Assembly: GCF_001424045.1 (NCBI RefSeq)
Contig: NZ_LMQB01000029.1
Coordinates: forward strand, 113,150 to 177,149
DNA length: 64,000 bases
From: Rhizobium sp. Leaf371
GTDB lineage: Bacteria > Pseudomonadota > Alphaproteobacteria > Rhizobiales > Rhizobiaceae
Direction of reading: 5' to 3'
Positions 19,083 through 27,621 of the stretch are shown piece after piece; position 1 is the stretch's first letter; the number at the start of each line of letters is the position of its first letter. Position numbers and translations under genes: made by a program. Under the pieces are notes generated by a model. The model did not search any database. It was not told where the DNA came from and saw only the letters and a list, made by a program, of their open reading frames with translations.

Positions 19083-20027
19083 ATGGCGGGTGGCGGCGTG
19101 ATCGAGGATGGCGGGTTCGAGATGGGGGACGTGAAGGCGTTTCTGAGCGTGGCTGCCGCGGGCGGCTTTCGCGAGGCGGCGCGGGCGTCCGGCAGCAGCG
19201 CCTCGGCACTGAGCGATGCGGTGCGCCGGCTCGAGGCGCAGCTCGGCACGAGGCTGCTCAACCGGACGACGCGCAGCGTGGTGGCGACGGAGGCGGGGCG
19301 GGCGCTGATCGAGCGGGTCAACCCGGCCATGCGCGAGATCGATGCGGCGCTGCGCCATGTCGTCGGTCTCGGCGAGCGGCCGGCGGGAAGCCTGAAGCTC
19401 AACGTGCCGATCAGCGCGGCGCGGCTGATCCTGCCGCAGATCGTCCCGGCCTTCCTCAAGGCCTATCCGGAGATCCGGCTGGAGATCCTGACCGACGAGA
19501 CCTTCGTGGACATCAACGCCGCCGGCTGCGATGCCGGTATCCGCTATGACGAGCGGCTGGAGCAGGACATGATCGCGGTGCCGATCGGGCCGCGCGAGCA
19601 GCGGTTCGCAACGGCCGCAGCACCTTCCTATCTCGACGCGCGGGGCCGGCCGGCGCATCCCCGCGATCTTCTGGCCCATGCCTGCATCCGCAGCCGCTTT
19701 GCAGGGCGCTCCGTCACGCCCTGGGAGTTCGAGCGCGGGGCGGAAACCGTCCGCGTCGATCCGGCGCCGCAGCTGATCGTGCAGGCCGGCGGCGGCTCGG
19801 ATCTCGGCGTTGCCGCCGCGATCGACGGGCTCGGCATCGTCTCGCTGTTCGACGCCTGGCTGCAGCCGCATTTCGACACCGGCGCGCTGGAGCCGGTGCT
19901 GGAGGACTGGTGGCCGCGTTTTCCCGGCCCGTTCCTGTATTATCCCGGCCGCCGCCTGGTGCCGAGCCCGCTGCGCGCCTTCATCGATTTCATCAAGGCG
20001 CGCCGGGATGGGTCATCTCAGGCCTAG
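19083..20027 (+). CDS. LysR family transcriptional regulator
   Basis: This regulator of about 314 residues has an N-terminal winged HTH, 'VKAFLSVAAAGGFREAARAS' through 'LNRTTRSVVATEAG'. A periplasmic-binding-protein-like effector domain follows ('LKLNVPISAARLILPQIVPA'). It resembles the AaeR/DhcR-type group that controls a neighbouring oxidoreductase. The start at 19083 has an AGGCGGA site; an ATG at 19047 and the internal ATG of 'MGDVKAF' are alternatives. It diverges from the aldo/keto reductase and its stop overlaps that of the convergent RidA gene. Confidence 0.87.
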   Translation: MAGGGVIEDGGFEMGDVKAFLSVAAAGGFREAARASGSSASALSDAVRRLEAQLGTRLLNRTTRSVVATEAGRALIERVNPAMREIDAALRHVVGLGERPAGSLKLNVPISAARLILPQIVPAFLKAYPEIRLEILTDETFVDINAAGCDAGIRYDERLEQDMIAVPIGPREQRFATAAAPSYLDARGRPAHPRDLLAHACIRSRFAGRSVTPWEFERGAETVRVDPAPQLIVQAGGGSDLGVAAAIDGLGIVSLFDAWLQPHFDTGALEPVLEDWWPRFPGPFLYYPGRRLVPSPLRAFIDFIKARRDGSSQA

Positions 20028-20413
20028 GGGATGCGGGCGATGACCTTGATCTCGAAATCGAAGCCGGAGAGCCAGGTGATGCCGATCGCCGTCCAGGCGG
20101 GGTAGGGTTGCGTGCTGAAATAGCGCGACTTGATCGGCAATATGGTTTCGAACTGGCGCTCCGGGTCGGTGTGGAAGGTGGTGACGTCCACCACGTCGTC
20201 GAAGGTGCAGCCGGCTGCTGCAAGCGTCGCCTCCAGGTTTTCGAACGCCCGTTCGACCTGAGTCGCGAAGTCCGGCTCGGGAGAGCCATCGGCGCGGCTG
20301 CCGACCTGGCCGGAGACGAACAGGAGTTCGCCGGAGCGGATGGCGGCGGAGTAGCCGTGTTTTTCGTAGAGCGCATGGCGGTCGGCGGGAAAGATGGCCT
20401 GGCGGGTGGTCAT
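20024..20413 (-). CDS. RidA family protein (YjgF/YER057c/UK114)
   Basis: This 129-residue RidA-fold protein contains 'GELLFVSGQVGSRADG', 'QVERAFENLEATLAAAG' and 'VVDVTTFH'. RidA proteins hydrolyse reactive enamine/imine intermediates, but this divergent type ('AWTAIGITWLSG' near the C-terminus) may have another substrate. The start is placed at 20413 ('MTTRQAIF'); the open frame upstream runs through the operator region and is unlikely. It diverges from a TetR gene over three palindromes and is probably its main target. Confidence 0.85.
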   Translation of the reverse strand: MTTRQAIFPADRHALYEKHGYSAAIRSGELLFVSGQVGSRADGSPEPDFATQVERAFENLEATLAAAGCTFDDVVDVTTFHTDPERQFETILPIKSRYFSTQPYPAWTAIGITWLSGFDFEIKVIARIP

Positions 20414-20482
20414 GATGTGGATCCTTGTCTGGACTGGAGGGCAAGCCGAAACGGGACGGCTTCCGGGCGCATCGAAATTCAG

Positions 20483-20548
20483 ATACGATGCGTATGTAGA
20501 GAGATAATCGCATACGCGGCGTATGTCAATTACAGATACGCTTCGTAT
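20483..20548. promoter_or_regulatory. Three palindromic operators ATACG-N3-CGTAT
   Basis: Perfect 5+3+5 palindromes occur at 20483-20495, 20512-20524 and 20536-20548, all within the ridA/tetR divergent spacer. Each is followed by 'GT' and two of the three are preceded by 'AG'. The centres lie 29 and 24 bp apart. They are the clear candidate binding sites for the adjacent TetR protein. Confidence 0.85.
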
Positions 20549-20579
20549 GTGAATTAACGGCTGAAAGAAGGAAAACCGG

Positions 20580-21179
20580 ATGGCGAAGACGCGGGCGCAG
20601 ACCATGGAGGAAAACCGGGCGAAGCTGATCGCCGCCGGGCGCCGGGCCTTTGCCGAAAAAGGCTATGCCGCTGCCTCGATGGACGAACTGACGGCCGAAG
20701 TGGGGCTGACGCGCGGCGCGCTCTACCACAATTTCGGCGACAAGAAGGGCCTGTTCGCCGCCGTCGTCGACCAGATCGACGGCGAGATGGCGGCGCGGGC
20801 GCAGGCTGTGGGCGCGCAGATGGCGGACGACTGGGCGGGACTTCTGGCCGAGGGCACGGCCTATATCGAGATGTCGCTCGACCCGGACGTGCAGCGCATC
20901 GTTCTTCTCGACGGGCCGGCGGTGCTGGGCGATCCCTCGCAATGGCCGAGCCAGGACACGTGCCTGCAGGTGACGAAACGGACGATCGAGCGGCTGATTG
21001 CGGGCGGCATCGTCAAGCCGGTCGATGCCGAGGCCGCCGCCCGGCTGATCAGCGGCGCCGCGCTCAATGCCGCGCTGTGGATCGCCGCAAGCGACGACGC
21101 GGCCCGCGTGCTGCCGAAGGCGATCGAGGCGTTTCGGGCGCTTTCGACCGGGCTGCTGGTCGATCCGCGCAAAGGCTAG
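20580..21179 (+). CDS. TetR/AcrR family transcriptional regulator
   Basis: This 199-residue regulator has the TetR helix-turn-helix 'SMDELTAEVGLTRGALYHNF' at about residues 33-53 and a variable ligand domain with 'GPAVLGDPSQWPSQDT'. It is expected to repress itself and the divergent RidA gene through the three palindromes at 20483-20548. The ligand is unknown. The ATG at 20580 follows AAGGAA. Confidence 0.92.
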   Translation: MAKTRAQTMEENRAKLIAAGRRAFAEKGYAAASMDELTAEVGLTRGALYHNFGDKKGLFAAVVDQIDGEMAARAQAVGAQMADDWAGLLAEGTAYIEMSLDPDVQRIVLLDGPAVLGDPSQWPSQDTCLQVTKRTIERLIAGGIVKPVDAEAAARLISGAALNAALWIAASDDAARVLPKAIEAFRALSTGLLVDPRKG

Positions 21180-21243
21180 AGCGTGTCCAGCCGAAGCGGG
21201 CTCGCGTCAGGGTCGAAGAATGCGGCAAAGACCGGGATCCTCG

Positions 21244-22134
21244 CTATCGGGCGGATCGCAGGTTCACGCGGTGCTCGCGCCAGACGGTGAAGAGGCCGGC
21301 GCCGACGACGATGACGGCGCCGACGATCATGTTGACCGTCACCGTCTCGCCGAAGAAGACCACCGCGACGCCGCCGCTGAAGACGAGCTGCAGATAGGTC
21401 AACGGCTGCACCTCGACCGCCGTCAGCAGGCCATAGGCCTTGATGAGGAAGTAATGGCTGGTGGCGCCGCAGATGCAGAGCGCGATCATGGCAGGCCAGT
21501 CGGCCGGGGCGATGGGCGTCCAGTAGAACGGGCCGACCAGCGTGGCCGCGATGGCTCCGAACACGCCGGCATAGAGGACGCTGGTCCTGGCGGAATCGTC
21601 GCGGCTCACCGCCCGCGTGGCGATGCTGTAGAACCCGTACATGAAGGCGGCGGCGAGCGGCAGGAGCAGGCGCAGGTCGAACTGCACCGACAGCGGATCG
21701 AGAATGACGAACACGCCGAAAAGGCCGGCAAGCACCGCCAGCCCGCGCCGCCAGCCGACCTTTTCGCCGAGCAGCGGCACGGACAGCACGGTGACGATCA
21801 GCGGCGTCGCCTGCAGGATGGCCTGGCTCATGGCAAGGCCGGCCGTGACGAGCGCGAAGACGACGACCACCACTTCGCCGACCAGAAGCACGCCGCGGAA
21901 GGCCTGGAGCACGGGCCGGCGGGTGACGAAGGCGCGTTTCAGCCCGCCCGGCGACATCGCCGCCATGACCATGACGAACAGCGCGAATGCCCAGAACCGC
22001 ACCATCACCACCATGATGGGCGGGTACTTCTCCCCGAGCAGCTTCGAGAAGGCATCCTGACCGGCAAAAATCGTGACGGCGAGGAGGACGTAGAGATAGC
22101 CGCGGCTTTTGGCGGTCATGATGCGGGCTGTCAT
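21244..22134 (-). CDS. EamA/DMT family transporter
   Basis: This 296-residue inner-membrane protein has about ten hydrophobic helices arranged as two EamA repeats; 'LSVPLLGEKVGWRRGLAVLAG' is a typical repeat end. Family members export or import metabolites such as amino acids or riboflavin; the rhizobial 'S-adenosylmethionine uptake-like' subgroup is similar in length and start. The substrate is not predictable. It converges with the TetR gene. Two near starts (22134, 22119) are possible and neither has a clear ribosome-binding site. Confidence 0.88.
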   Translation of the reverse strand: MTARIMTAKSRGYLYVLLAVTIFAGQDAFSKLLGEKYPPIMVVMVRFWAFALFVMVMAAMSPGGLKRAFVTRRPVLQAFRGVLLVGEVVVVVFALVTAGLAMSQAILQATPLIVTVLSVPLLGEKVGWRRGLAVLAGLFGVFVILDPLSVQFDLRLLLPLAAAFMYGFYSIATRAVSRDDSARTSVLYAGVFGAIAATLVGPFYWTPIAPADWPAMIALCICGATSHYFLIKAYGLLTAVEVQPLTYLQLVFSGGVAVVFFGETVTVNMIVGAVIVVGAGLFTVWREHRVNLRSAR

Positions 22135-22343
22135 GATGTGCGCGGGCGTGACGTCGGAGACGACGGAGGCCCGTCTAGAATGTCGATGTCGGGCATAGCA
22201 AGGTCTTCTGCCGTCTCTGCGGGCGTGTCGGGTCGGGTATCGGAAAGGTAAGCTTGCGCTTCCCTTTCTCGATCGCTCCCATGCCTAAGCCTTGTGCCGG
22301 CGAACTGCAACGGCTCGGTCCCGCGAAAGGCGCGCCGGCGGCG

Positions 22344-22676
22344 TCAGCGCAGGTCGGGGGCGGTCCAGCCCTTGGCCTCGTCGGTCCAGGCCTTGCCCGT
22401 GGCCTTGTCGAAGATGCAGAGCATCTTGCCATGCGCGCCCTTCAGCGCCTTCTGCGGATAGACGCCGCTCACCAGCGTGGCCACCTTGCCGAGCGTATCG
22501 TCGAAGCCGACGAGCTCGGAGACATGCGCGTGTTTCAGCCCGCTGGCCGCAGCGCAGGTCTCCGCGACCTTGAGGTTGAGCGCCGCCCAGGCATCGTCGG
22601 AAGAGGCATGGGCAGACGAGGTATGGGCAAGGGTCGCGGTCATCAGAACGGGCAGGATCAGGATCGGCAGGCGCAT
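22344..22676 (-). CDS. Exported hypothetical protein
   Basis: This 110-residue protein has a clear signal peptide ('ILILPVLMTATLAHTSSAHA') and a mature part with two cysteines ('ETCAAASGLKHAHV', 'MLCIFDKATGKAW') that could form a disulfide. AAGGAA precedes the ATG. I do not recognise the family. The mature sequence resembles small rhizobial periplasmic proteins of unknown role. It stands alone between the EamA and amidohydrolase genes. Confidence 0.65.
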   Translation of the reverse strand: MRLPILILPVLMTATLAHTSSAHASSDDAWAALNLKVAETCAAASGLKHAHVSELVGFDDTLGKVATLVSGVYPQKALKGAHGKMLCIFDKATGKAWTDEAKGWTAPDLR

Positions 22677-22788
22677 GTTTCATTCCTTGTTGCGCCGAAA
22701 CCCTAGCGTCGGCAATCGTCGCTTTTGTGGCAGCGCTCGGCGCCTGTGGCAGCGTTCGGCGCCACGGGATGCCGGGGCAGGTCTCGTG

Positions 22789-23988
22789 CTAGCGGAGCAC
22801 CTTTCCGTCCGCCGCCACCAGCCGGCCGGCCTTGAACACCCGCCGCCCTTTCGGCACCGAGACGACGGCGAGCGGCACGTGGTCCGCATCGAGGGTGACG
22901 AAATCGGCCCGCGCGCCGACCGCGATGCCGTAGCCTTCCAGCCGCAGCGCCTGCGCGCCGGCCGCGGTGACCACGTCGAAGGCGGCGGTAAGCTCGGCAT
23001 CGGTGTAGAAGCCGGAGCGGTAGCCGATGATTTCGGCGCGGCGCAGCATGTCGCCATCGCCATAGGGCCACCAGCTGTCGCGGATATTGTCGCTGCCGGC
23101 AAAGACCACGACGCCTTCCGCGCGCAGCAGCGCCACCGGCGGGAAGGCATGGTTGCCGGGCGCGTTGGTCATGATGGAAACGCCGGCGCGGGCGATCCCG
23201 GCGGCCAGGCGACGGGCCGGATCGGGGGCGAGATCGCCGATGCCATAGGCATGGCTGATGGCGACATGCCCCTGCATGCCGAGGGCTGTGGTCCGCGCGC
23301 AGATCGCCTCGATGGTGACGGCGCCGAGCGTGCCCGCCTCGTGCAGATGGATGTCGATATCGGTGCCGTGCTTTTCGGCGAGACCGAAGACCACGTCGAG
23401 ATGCCCGTTCACGTCGCGGTCGAAGCTGGCGGGGTCGAGGCCGCCGACGAGATCCGCGCCGAGGCGAAGCGCGGCATCGAGCAGCTCCGGCGTGCCGGGG
23501 CTTTTGAGGATGCCCGATTGCGGAAAGGCGACGAGCTGGATGTCGATCAGGTCCCGATAGTCCTCGCGCACGGCGAGGATCGTTTCCAGCGAGGCCAGTC
23601 CGACGGAGCCATCGACCATGACATGGCTGCGCATCTGCAACGAGCCCTGGGCGATGCAGAGGTCGAGCTGGTCGCGCGCCCGGCGTTCCATCGGCGCGGC
23701 CGAGGCCATGTTCTCGGCCTGGAACGCCACGCGCTCCTGCACGTCGAAGCCGTCCGTGCAGGGCCGGTGCGGGATCCAGCGGTCGCCGTAAAAGCTGGTA
23801 TCGAGATGGATATGCCCCTCGACGAAGCCCGGCACCAGCAGCGCGCCGCCGATCTCGACGATCTGCGCGATCGCGGACGGCGTGCCGGCCGGTGCGATCG
23901 CGGTGATCCGCCCGCCGGCAACGGTGATGTCGCAGAGCGTGCCGTCGATCAGCCGGGCATGGGTGAAGAGCGTTTCGGGCTGGGTCAT
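22789..23988 (-). CDS. Amidohydrolase family protein (cytosine deaminase-like)
   Basis: This 399-residue metal-dependent hydrolase has the first metal motif 'GFVEGHIHLDTSFYGDRW' and a second in 'DIDIHLHEAG'. A histidine is in 'GHVAISHAYG', and the metal/base Asp is in 'VVFAGSDNIRDSW'. This pattern is the CodA/cytosine deaminase-like group, which deaminates pyrimidines, isoguanine or N-acyl compounds. The exact substrate is unknown. The ATG at 23988 follows GAGAGAT; the upstream open frame lacks a site. Confidence 0.85.
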   Translation of the reverse strand: MTQPETLFTHARLIDGTLCDITVAGGRITAIAPAGTPSAIAQIVEIGGALLVPGFVEGHIHLDTSFYGDRWIPHRPCTDGFDVQERVAFQAENMASAAPMERRARDQLDLCIAQGSLQMRSHVMVDGSVGLASLETILAVREDYRDLIDIQLVAFPQSGILKSPGTPELLDAALRLGADLVGGLDPASFDRDVNGHLDVVFGLAEKHGTDIDIHLHEAGTLGAVTIEAICARTTALGMQGHVAISHAYGIGDLAPDPARRLAAGIARAGVSIMTNAPGNHAFPPVALLRAEGVVVFAGSDNIRDSWWPYGDGDMLRRAEIIGYRSGFYTDAELTAAFDVVTAAGAQALRLEGYGIAVGARADFVTLDADHVPLAVVSVPKGRRVFKAGRLVAADGKVLR

Positions 23989-24181
23989 GGGCGATCTCTC
24001 GGTTGCGTCGTCGTCGGGGCTTGTCCCTCCATAGCGCAAAACGCGCGCCGGGGCCCCTCCCTTCACCCCTGGCGCACGCGGCCACCGCTAGGCAGAGGGG
24101 ATCGCAAGAGCCGAAGAGGCTCGGGACGACCGGCGATGCCGGCATCGTCTCTGCCGCACTGCGCGGCCGACCCTTTCAGCG

Positions 24182-25975
24182 TCAGGCCAGCCGGTCGGTC
24201 ACGAGGCCCGAGCGGCTCGCCTTGGCGCGGCTTTTCAGTTCGGCGACGCGGGTGGTGACGGCGTTGATGTCCGTGAGGATCTCGCCCTCGTCCAGCACGA
24301 GAACGCCGACGCTGCAGCGCATCAGCGGGTAGGTCTGCTCCGTGCCCGTGCGATCCTGTCCGGTGATGACGCCGCGGCGGCGGTCGTCCTCGGGGTAGAG
24401 ATCCCTGACCTCGTCGGCAAAGCCGCGCAGGAGCCGCGTCAGCACATCGGCCACAGCGTCCGGTGAGACGTCCGACAGGCCGACGAAGAAGTCGTCGCCG
24501 CCGACATGGCCGACGAAATCGCCGTCGCCGATGAAGTGGCGGCGCAGGAGGGCGGCAAACAGGGTGATGGCGGCATCGCCGCGGTGGAAGCCGTAGCGGT
24601 CGTTGAAGGGCTTGAAATTGTCGAAATCGCAGTAGCAGAAAAGGCGCGTCCGGTCGCCGTCGAGCATGGCCTCGTGCACGTGATCGCGGATGGCGCGATT
24701 GCCCGGCAGGCCGCTCAAAGGGTTCTGGTCGCGCGCGAAGGTCAGCTGCTTCTCGCTGATGATGCGCAGCAGCGAGGCGGAGGAGAGCACGCCGGCATAG
24801 CGCATGTTCTCCGTCAGGATCAGGCAGTCGCTGCCGTTCGCGCCGGTGAAGATATCGAGCATCTCATGGGCCGGCATGTTGACGTCGGCCACCGGTGCCG
24901 GCGTGGAAAAGCTCGAAACGCGGCGCTGATAGTCCTTGTTCTGCAGAAGGTCCCGACCGAACGGGTGGTAGATCATCTCCTTCAGGTGATATTCGTGAAT
25001 GATGCCGCGCGGCTCGTTGTTCGCGTTCACAACGGGAAAGAAGGCCTGACGGGGCGACGTGCGGAACAGCTCGAAAATCGTGTCGAGGCTGGCGCTTTCC
25101 TGCACCGTCGGCAGAGGCTCGACCTGTCTGCGGATCAGCACGCTATCAGCCGAGGCCGTGCGCCGCCGCGTATCGTCGGCCTGGACGAGATGCGGATAGC
25201 TCGGTTTCAGATCCGCATGGCAGACGGTCGGCAGGGCGACGAAATAGCCCTGCAGCAGATCGCAGCCGAGATCGCGGCAAATGTGGAACTCGGCCTCGGT
25301 CTCCACGCCCTCGGCGATCACGCGGGCGCCGAGCTTGTGCGCCATCGTCACGATATGCTTCACGAGTTGCCGGTTTCGCGGCAGGCTCTCGATCTTCGAG
25401 ACGAAATGGCGATCGATCTTGAGATAATCGACGGTCGCGCGCGACAGGAGATGCAGGCCGCTATAACCCGCGCCGAAATCGTCGATCGCCAGCTTGAAGC
25501 CGCGCTGCCGCAGCCGGTCGAGCAGCGTGTCGAAGGCGGCGATCGTCTCGCTGTCGTGCCGCTCCGACAATTCGAAGCAGAGGCTGGAGGGCGAAATGCC
25601 GATGCGCTTCAGATGCGCGTCGAGCCGGTCGAGGATCGCCTCGTCATGGACGCCGATCAGCCGCGTGTCGAAATTGATGAAGAGGGTGCGCTGGTGAACG
25701 CCGGGGAGGCCGGCAAAGGCCGCAAGCGCCCGGCCGATGACCATATGCTCCAGCGCCAGAAGCTCGCCGGTTTCCTGCGCGCGGTCGAGGAGCGCCAGCG
25801 GTGACGGGAAGCCGAGCCGATCGAAGCCCCGCATCAGCGACTCGTAGCCGAAACAGATCCCGGTCGTCGCCTCGACGATCGGCTGCAGGGCCGTTTCCAT
25901 CACGCGTTTCGACAGGGGGACGATCGGTTTGCGGCCCGGGCGACGGGGCGAAAACGTTTCCAGCAGGGCACTCAT
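24182..25975 (-). CDS. EAL-CBS-GGDEF protein (cyclic-di-GMP metabolism)
   Basis: This 597-residue cytoplasmic protein has an EAL domain (about 25-255), a CBS-like pair (about 285-420) and a GGDEF domain (about 430-575). The EAL domain has Glu45 in 'YESLMRG', 'FINFDT', 'ELSER', 'AIDDFGAGYSG', 'KIDRHF', 'AEGVET' and 'LLQGYF', so the phosphodiesterase residues are mostly present. The GGDEF motif reads GGDDF (492-496), an altered active site. It probably degrades cyclic-di-GMP, with CBS/GGDEF as a sensor. The start at 25975 is chosen because the N-terminal open extension is antisense to the neighbouring regulator. Confidence 0.9.
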   Translation of the reverse strand: MSALLETFSPRRPGRKPIVPLSKRVMETALQPIVEATTGICFGYESLMRGFDRLGFPSPLALLDRAQETGELLALEHMVIGRALAAFAGLPGVHQRTLFINFDTRLIGVHDEAILDRLDAHLKRIGISPSSLCFELSERHDSETIAAFDTLLDRLRQRGFKLAIDDFGAGYSGLHLLSRATVDYLKIDRHFVSKIESLPRNRQLVKHIVTMAHKLGARVIAEGVETEAEFHICRDLGCDLLQGYFVALPTVCHADLKPSYPHLVQADDTRRRTASADSVLIRRQVEPLPTVQESASLDTIFELFRTSPRQAFFPVVNANNEPRGIIHEYHLKEMIYHPFGRDLLQNKDYQRRVSSFSTPAPVADVNMPAHEMLDIFTGANGSDCLILTENMRYAGVLSSASLLRIISEKQLTFARDQNPLSGLPGNRAIRDHVHEAMLDGDRTRLFCYCDFDNFKPFNDRYGFHRGDAAITLFAALLRRHFIGDGDFVGHVGGDDFFVGLSDVSPDAVADVLTRLLRGFADEVRDLYPEDDRRRGVITGQDRTGTEQTYPLMRCSVGVLVLDEGEILTDINAVTTRVAELKSRAKASRSGLVTDRLA

Positions 25976-26093
25976 CGCGGTCTCCGAAAGCGGTCGTGAC
26001 CGACCTTGGCAGCGGAAACTGAACGTTTGGTTTGCGGAGTGTGACATTTTCGTGAAAATGCTTATATAACAGCGGAAACCGATGCTTGCACGT

Positions 26094-27494
26094 TCAGGTG
26101 TCGGCAAAGCCGAAGGGTGCGGCGGTGCGGCGATAGTCGTCGATGAGGATCTGGCGGCCGATCGGAGGTTCCGCGCGCGAGGTGCAGGTGGCCCGCTGGC
26201 AGAGGCGGCAGGCGATGCCGACCAGCGTCGGCGTGCGGTCGCTGTCGGGCCTGGTATAGACGAGGCGATCGGCATGCTGGGCATCGCAGACCAGCGCCAC
26301 GGCGCGATCGACCCGCGTGACGCCATGGGCGCCGCCGCCGGCGCTGACCGTGCGGGCGATCGAGAAGAAGCGCTGGCCATCGGGAAATTCGAGCCACTGG
26401 GTGAGGATCTCGCCCGGCATGCGAAAGACCTGATGCACGTTCCAGAGCGGACAGCCCCCACCCGAGGCCGAAAAGGGGAAATGCGCGCCATCCAGCCGCT
26501 TGGACACGTTGCCGGCCGCATCCAGCCGGATGAAGAAGAACGGCACGCGCTCCTGTCCCGGCTTCTGCAGCGTCGTCAGCCTGTGCGCCGTCTGCTCAAA
26601 ACTGGTGACGAACTGGCGCGACAGGGCGGCGAGATCGTATCGGCGCGTTTCCACCGCCTTGGCAAAGGCGGTGTAGGGCATCAGAAGGGCGGCGGCGGCA
26701 TAGCTTGCCAGCGCGCGGCGGGCGAGCCGGGCACTGGTTTCCGATTGGAAATGCCCCTCCTCGACCGCATCCGCGATCTCCTTGCCGAATTCGAGATAGG
26801 CGAGCTGCTGGGCGAGCTGGAACTGCTGGCTTGCCATGTCGAGCGATTCATCGAGCAGGATCTGCTTGCGGTGCAGATCGTGACGCCGCAGCGAGTCCGA
26901 CATGATGGAGGAGGGCAGGCGGCGGATGCGCAGGCCGTGGCGTTCGAGCAGATAGGTCGGGATGCCGCCTTTGTCCTGCACCGTCGCCGCGAGCTTTTCC
27001 GCCACCGTGTCGAGCATCGGAAAGCTGTTGCGGCGGGCGGCGAGGAAGCGGCGCGTCGCGGCCACCGGATCGACCGCCTCCGGCCTCTGGGCGCCCTGGC
27101 CCGGCAGGCGCTCGGCCAGCGCGATCTGCTCCTCGCGATAGGCCGTGTAGAGCCGCAGCAGCGCCTCGCTGAAGCCGGGAAAGCCGTTTGCGACCTCCGA
27201 GATCTCGGTCGTCGAGAGATCGATGTCGGCAAAGATCGGGTCCTTCATGACGCTCTGCAGCCGCGCGGAATGATCGGCACCGCCATCGCCGGCAAGCTCG
27301 GCCATGTCGATCTTGTAGGAACGCGCCAGCCGCAGCAGCACCTCCGCCGTCACCGGGCGGTGATTGCGCTCCATCAGCGCCACGTAGGACGCGGAGATTT
27401 CCAGGTCGCCCGCCATCTCCGACTGGGTCAGCCCGAGATTGCGCCGCAGCCGCCGCAGGCGCGCTCCGACATACACACCCTGCTTCTCCGACAT
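26094..27494 (-). CDS. Short-chain fatty acyl-CoA regulator (RamB/ScfR type, XRE family)
   Basis: This 466-residue regulator has an N-terminal Cro/C1 helix-turn-helix, 'LGLTQSEMAGDLEISASYVA' at about residues 20-40. A central IrrE-like zone carries 'KQILLDESLDMASQQFQLAQ'. The C-terminal DUF2083 domain carries the cysteine clusters 'GGGCPLW' and 'CRLCQRATC'. Relatives control acetate and propionate metabolism, including isocitrate lyase (RamB) and the methylcitrate or methylmalonyl routes. It diverges from aceA over a TTACAA inverted repeat, which is the expected regulatory link. Confidence 0.9.
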   Translation of the reverse strand: MSEKQGVYVGARLRRLRRNLGLTQSEMAGDLEISASYVALMERNHRPVTAEVLLRLARSYKIDMAELAGDGGADHSARLQSVMKDPIFADIDLSTTEISEVANGFPGFSEALLRLYTAYREEQIALAERLPGQGAQRPEAVDPVAATRRFLAARRNSFPMLDTVAEKLAATVQDKGGIPTYLLERHGLRIRRLPSSIMSDSLRRHDLHRKQILLDESLDMASQQFQLAQQLAYLEFGKEIADAVEEGHFQSETSARLARRALASYAAAALLMPYTAFAKAVETRRYDLAALSRQFVTSFEQTAHRLTTLQKPGQERVPFFFIRLDAAGNVSKRLDGAHFPFSASGGGCPLWNVHQVFRMPGEILTQWLEFPDGQRFFSIARTVSAGGGAHGVTRVDRAVALVCDAQHADRLVYTRPDSDRTPTLVGIACRLCQRATCTSRAEPPIGRQILIDDYRRTAAPFGFADT

Positions 27495-27509
27495 GGCCGC
27501 TCTCCATCC

Positions 27510-27536
27510 TTACAACATTACAAGCAAAATTTGTAA
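27510..27536. promoter_or_regulatory. RamB/ScfR-type operator between regulator and aceA
   Basis: TTACAA (27518-27523) and TTGTAA (27531-27536) form an inverted repeat with a 7-bp spacer, and an extra TTACAA sits at 27510. The site lies in the short divergent spacer immediately upstream of the regulator start, matching autoregulation and control of aceA. Confidence 0.65.
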
Positions 27537-27621
27537 GGTTTGACAAGTGCACACCGAAGGCCCTGACGTCGGCGCGGCGGCTGCCCTACACCGGTTCCAT
27601 CGACATCCAAGGAGCATTCTC

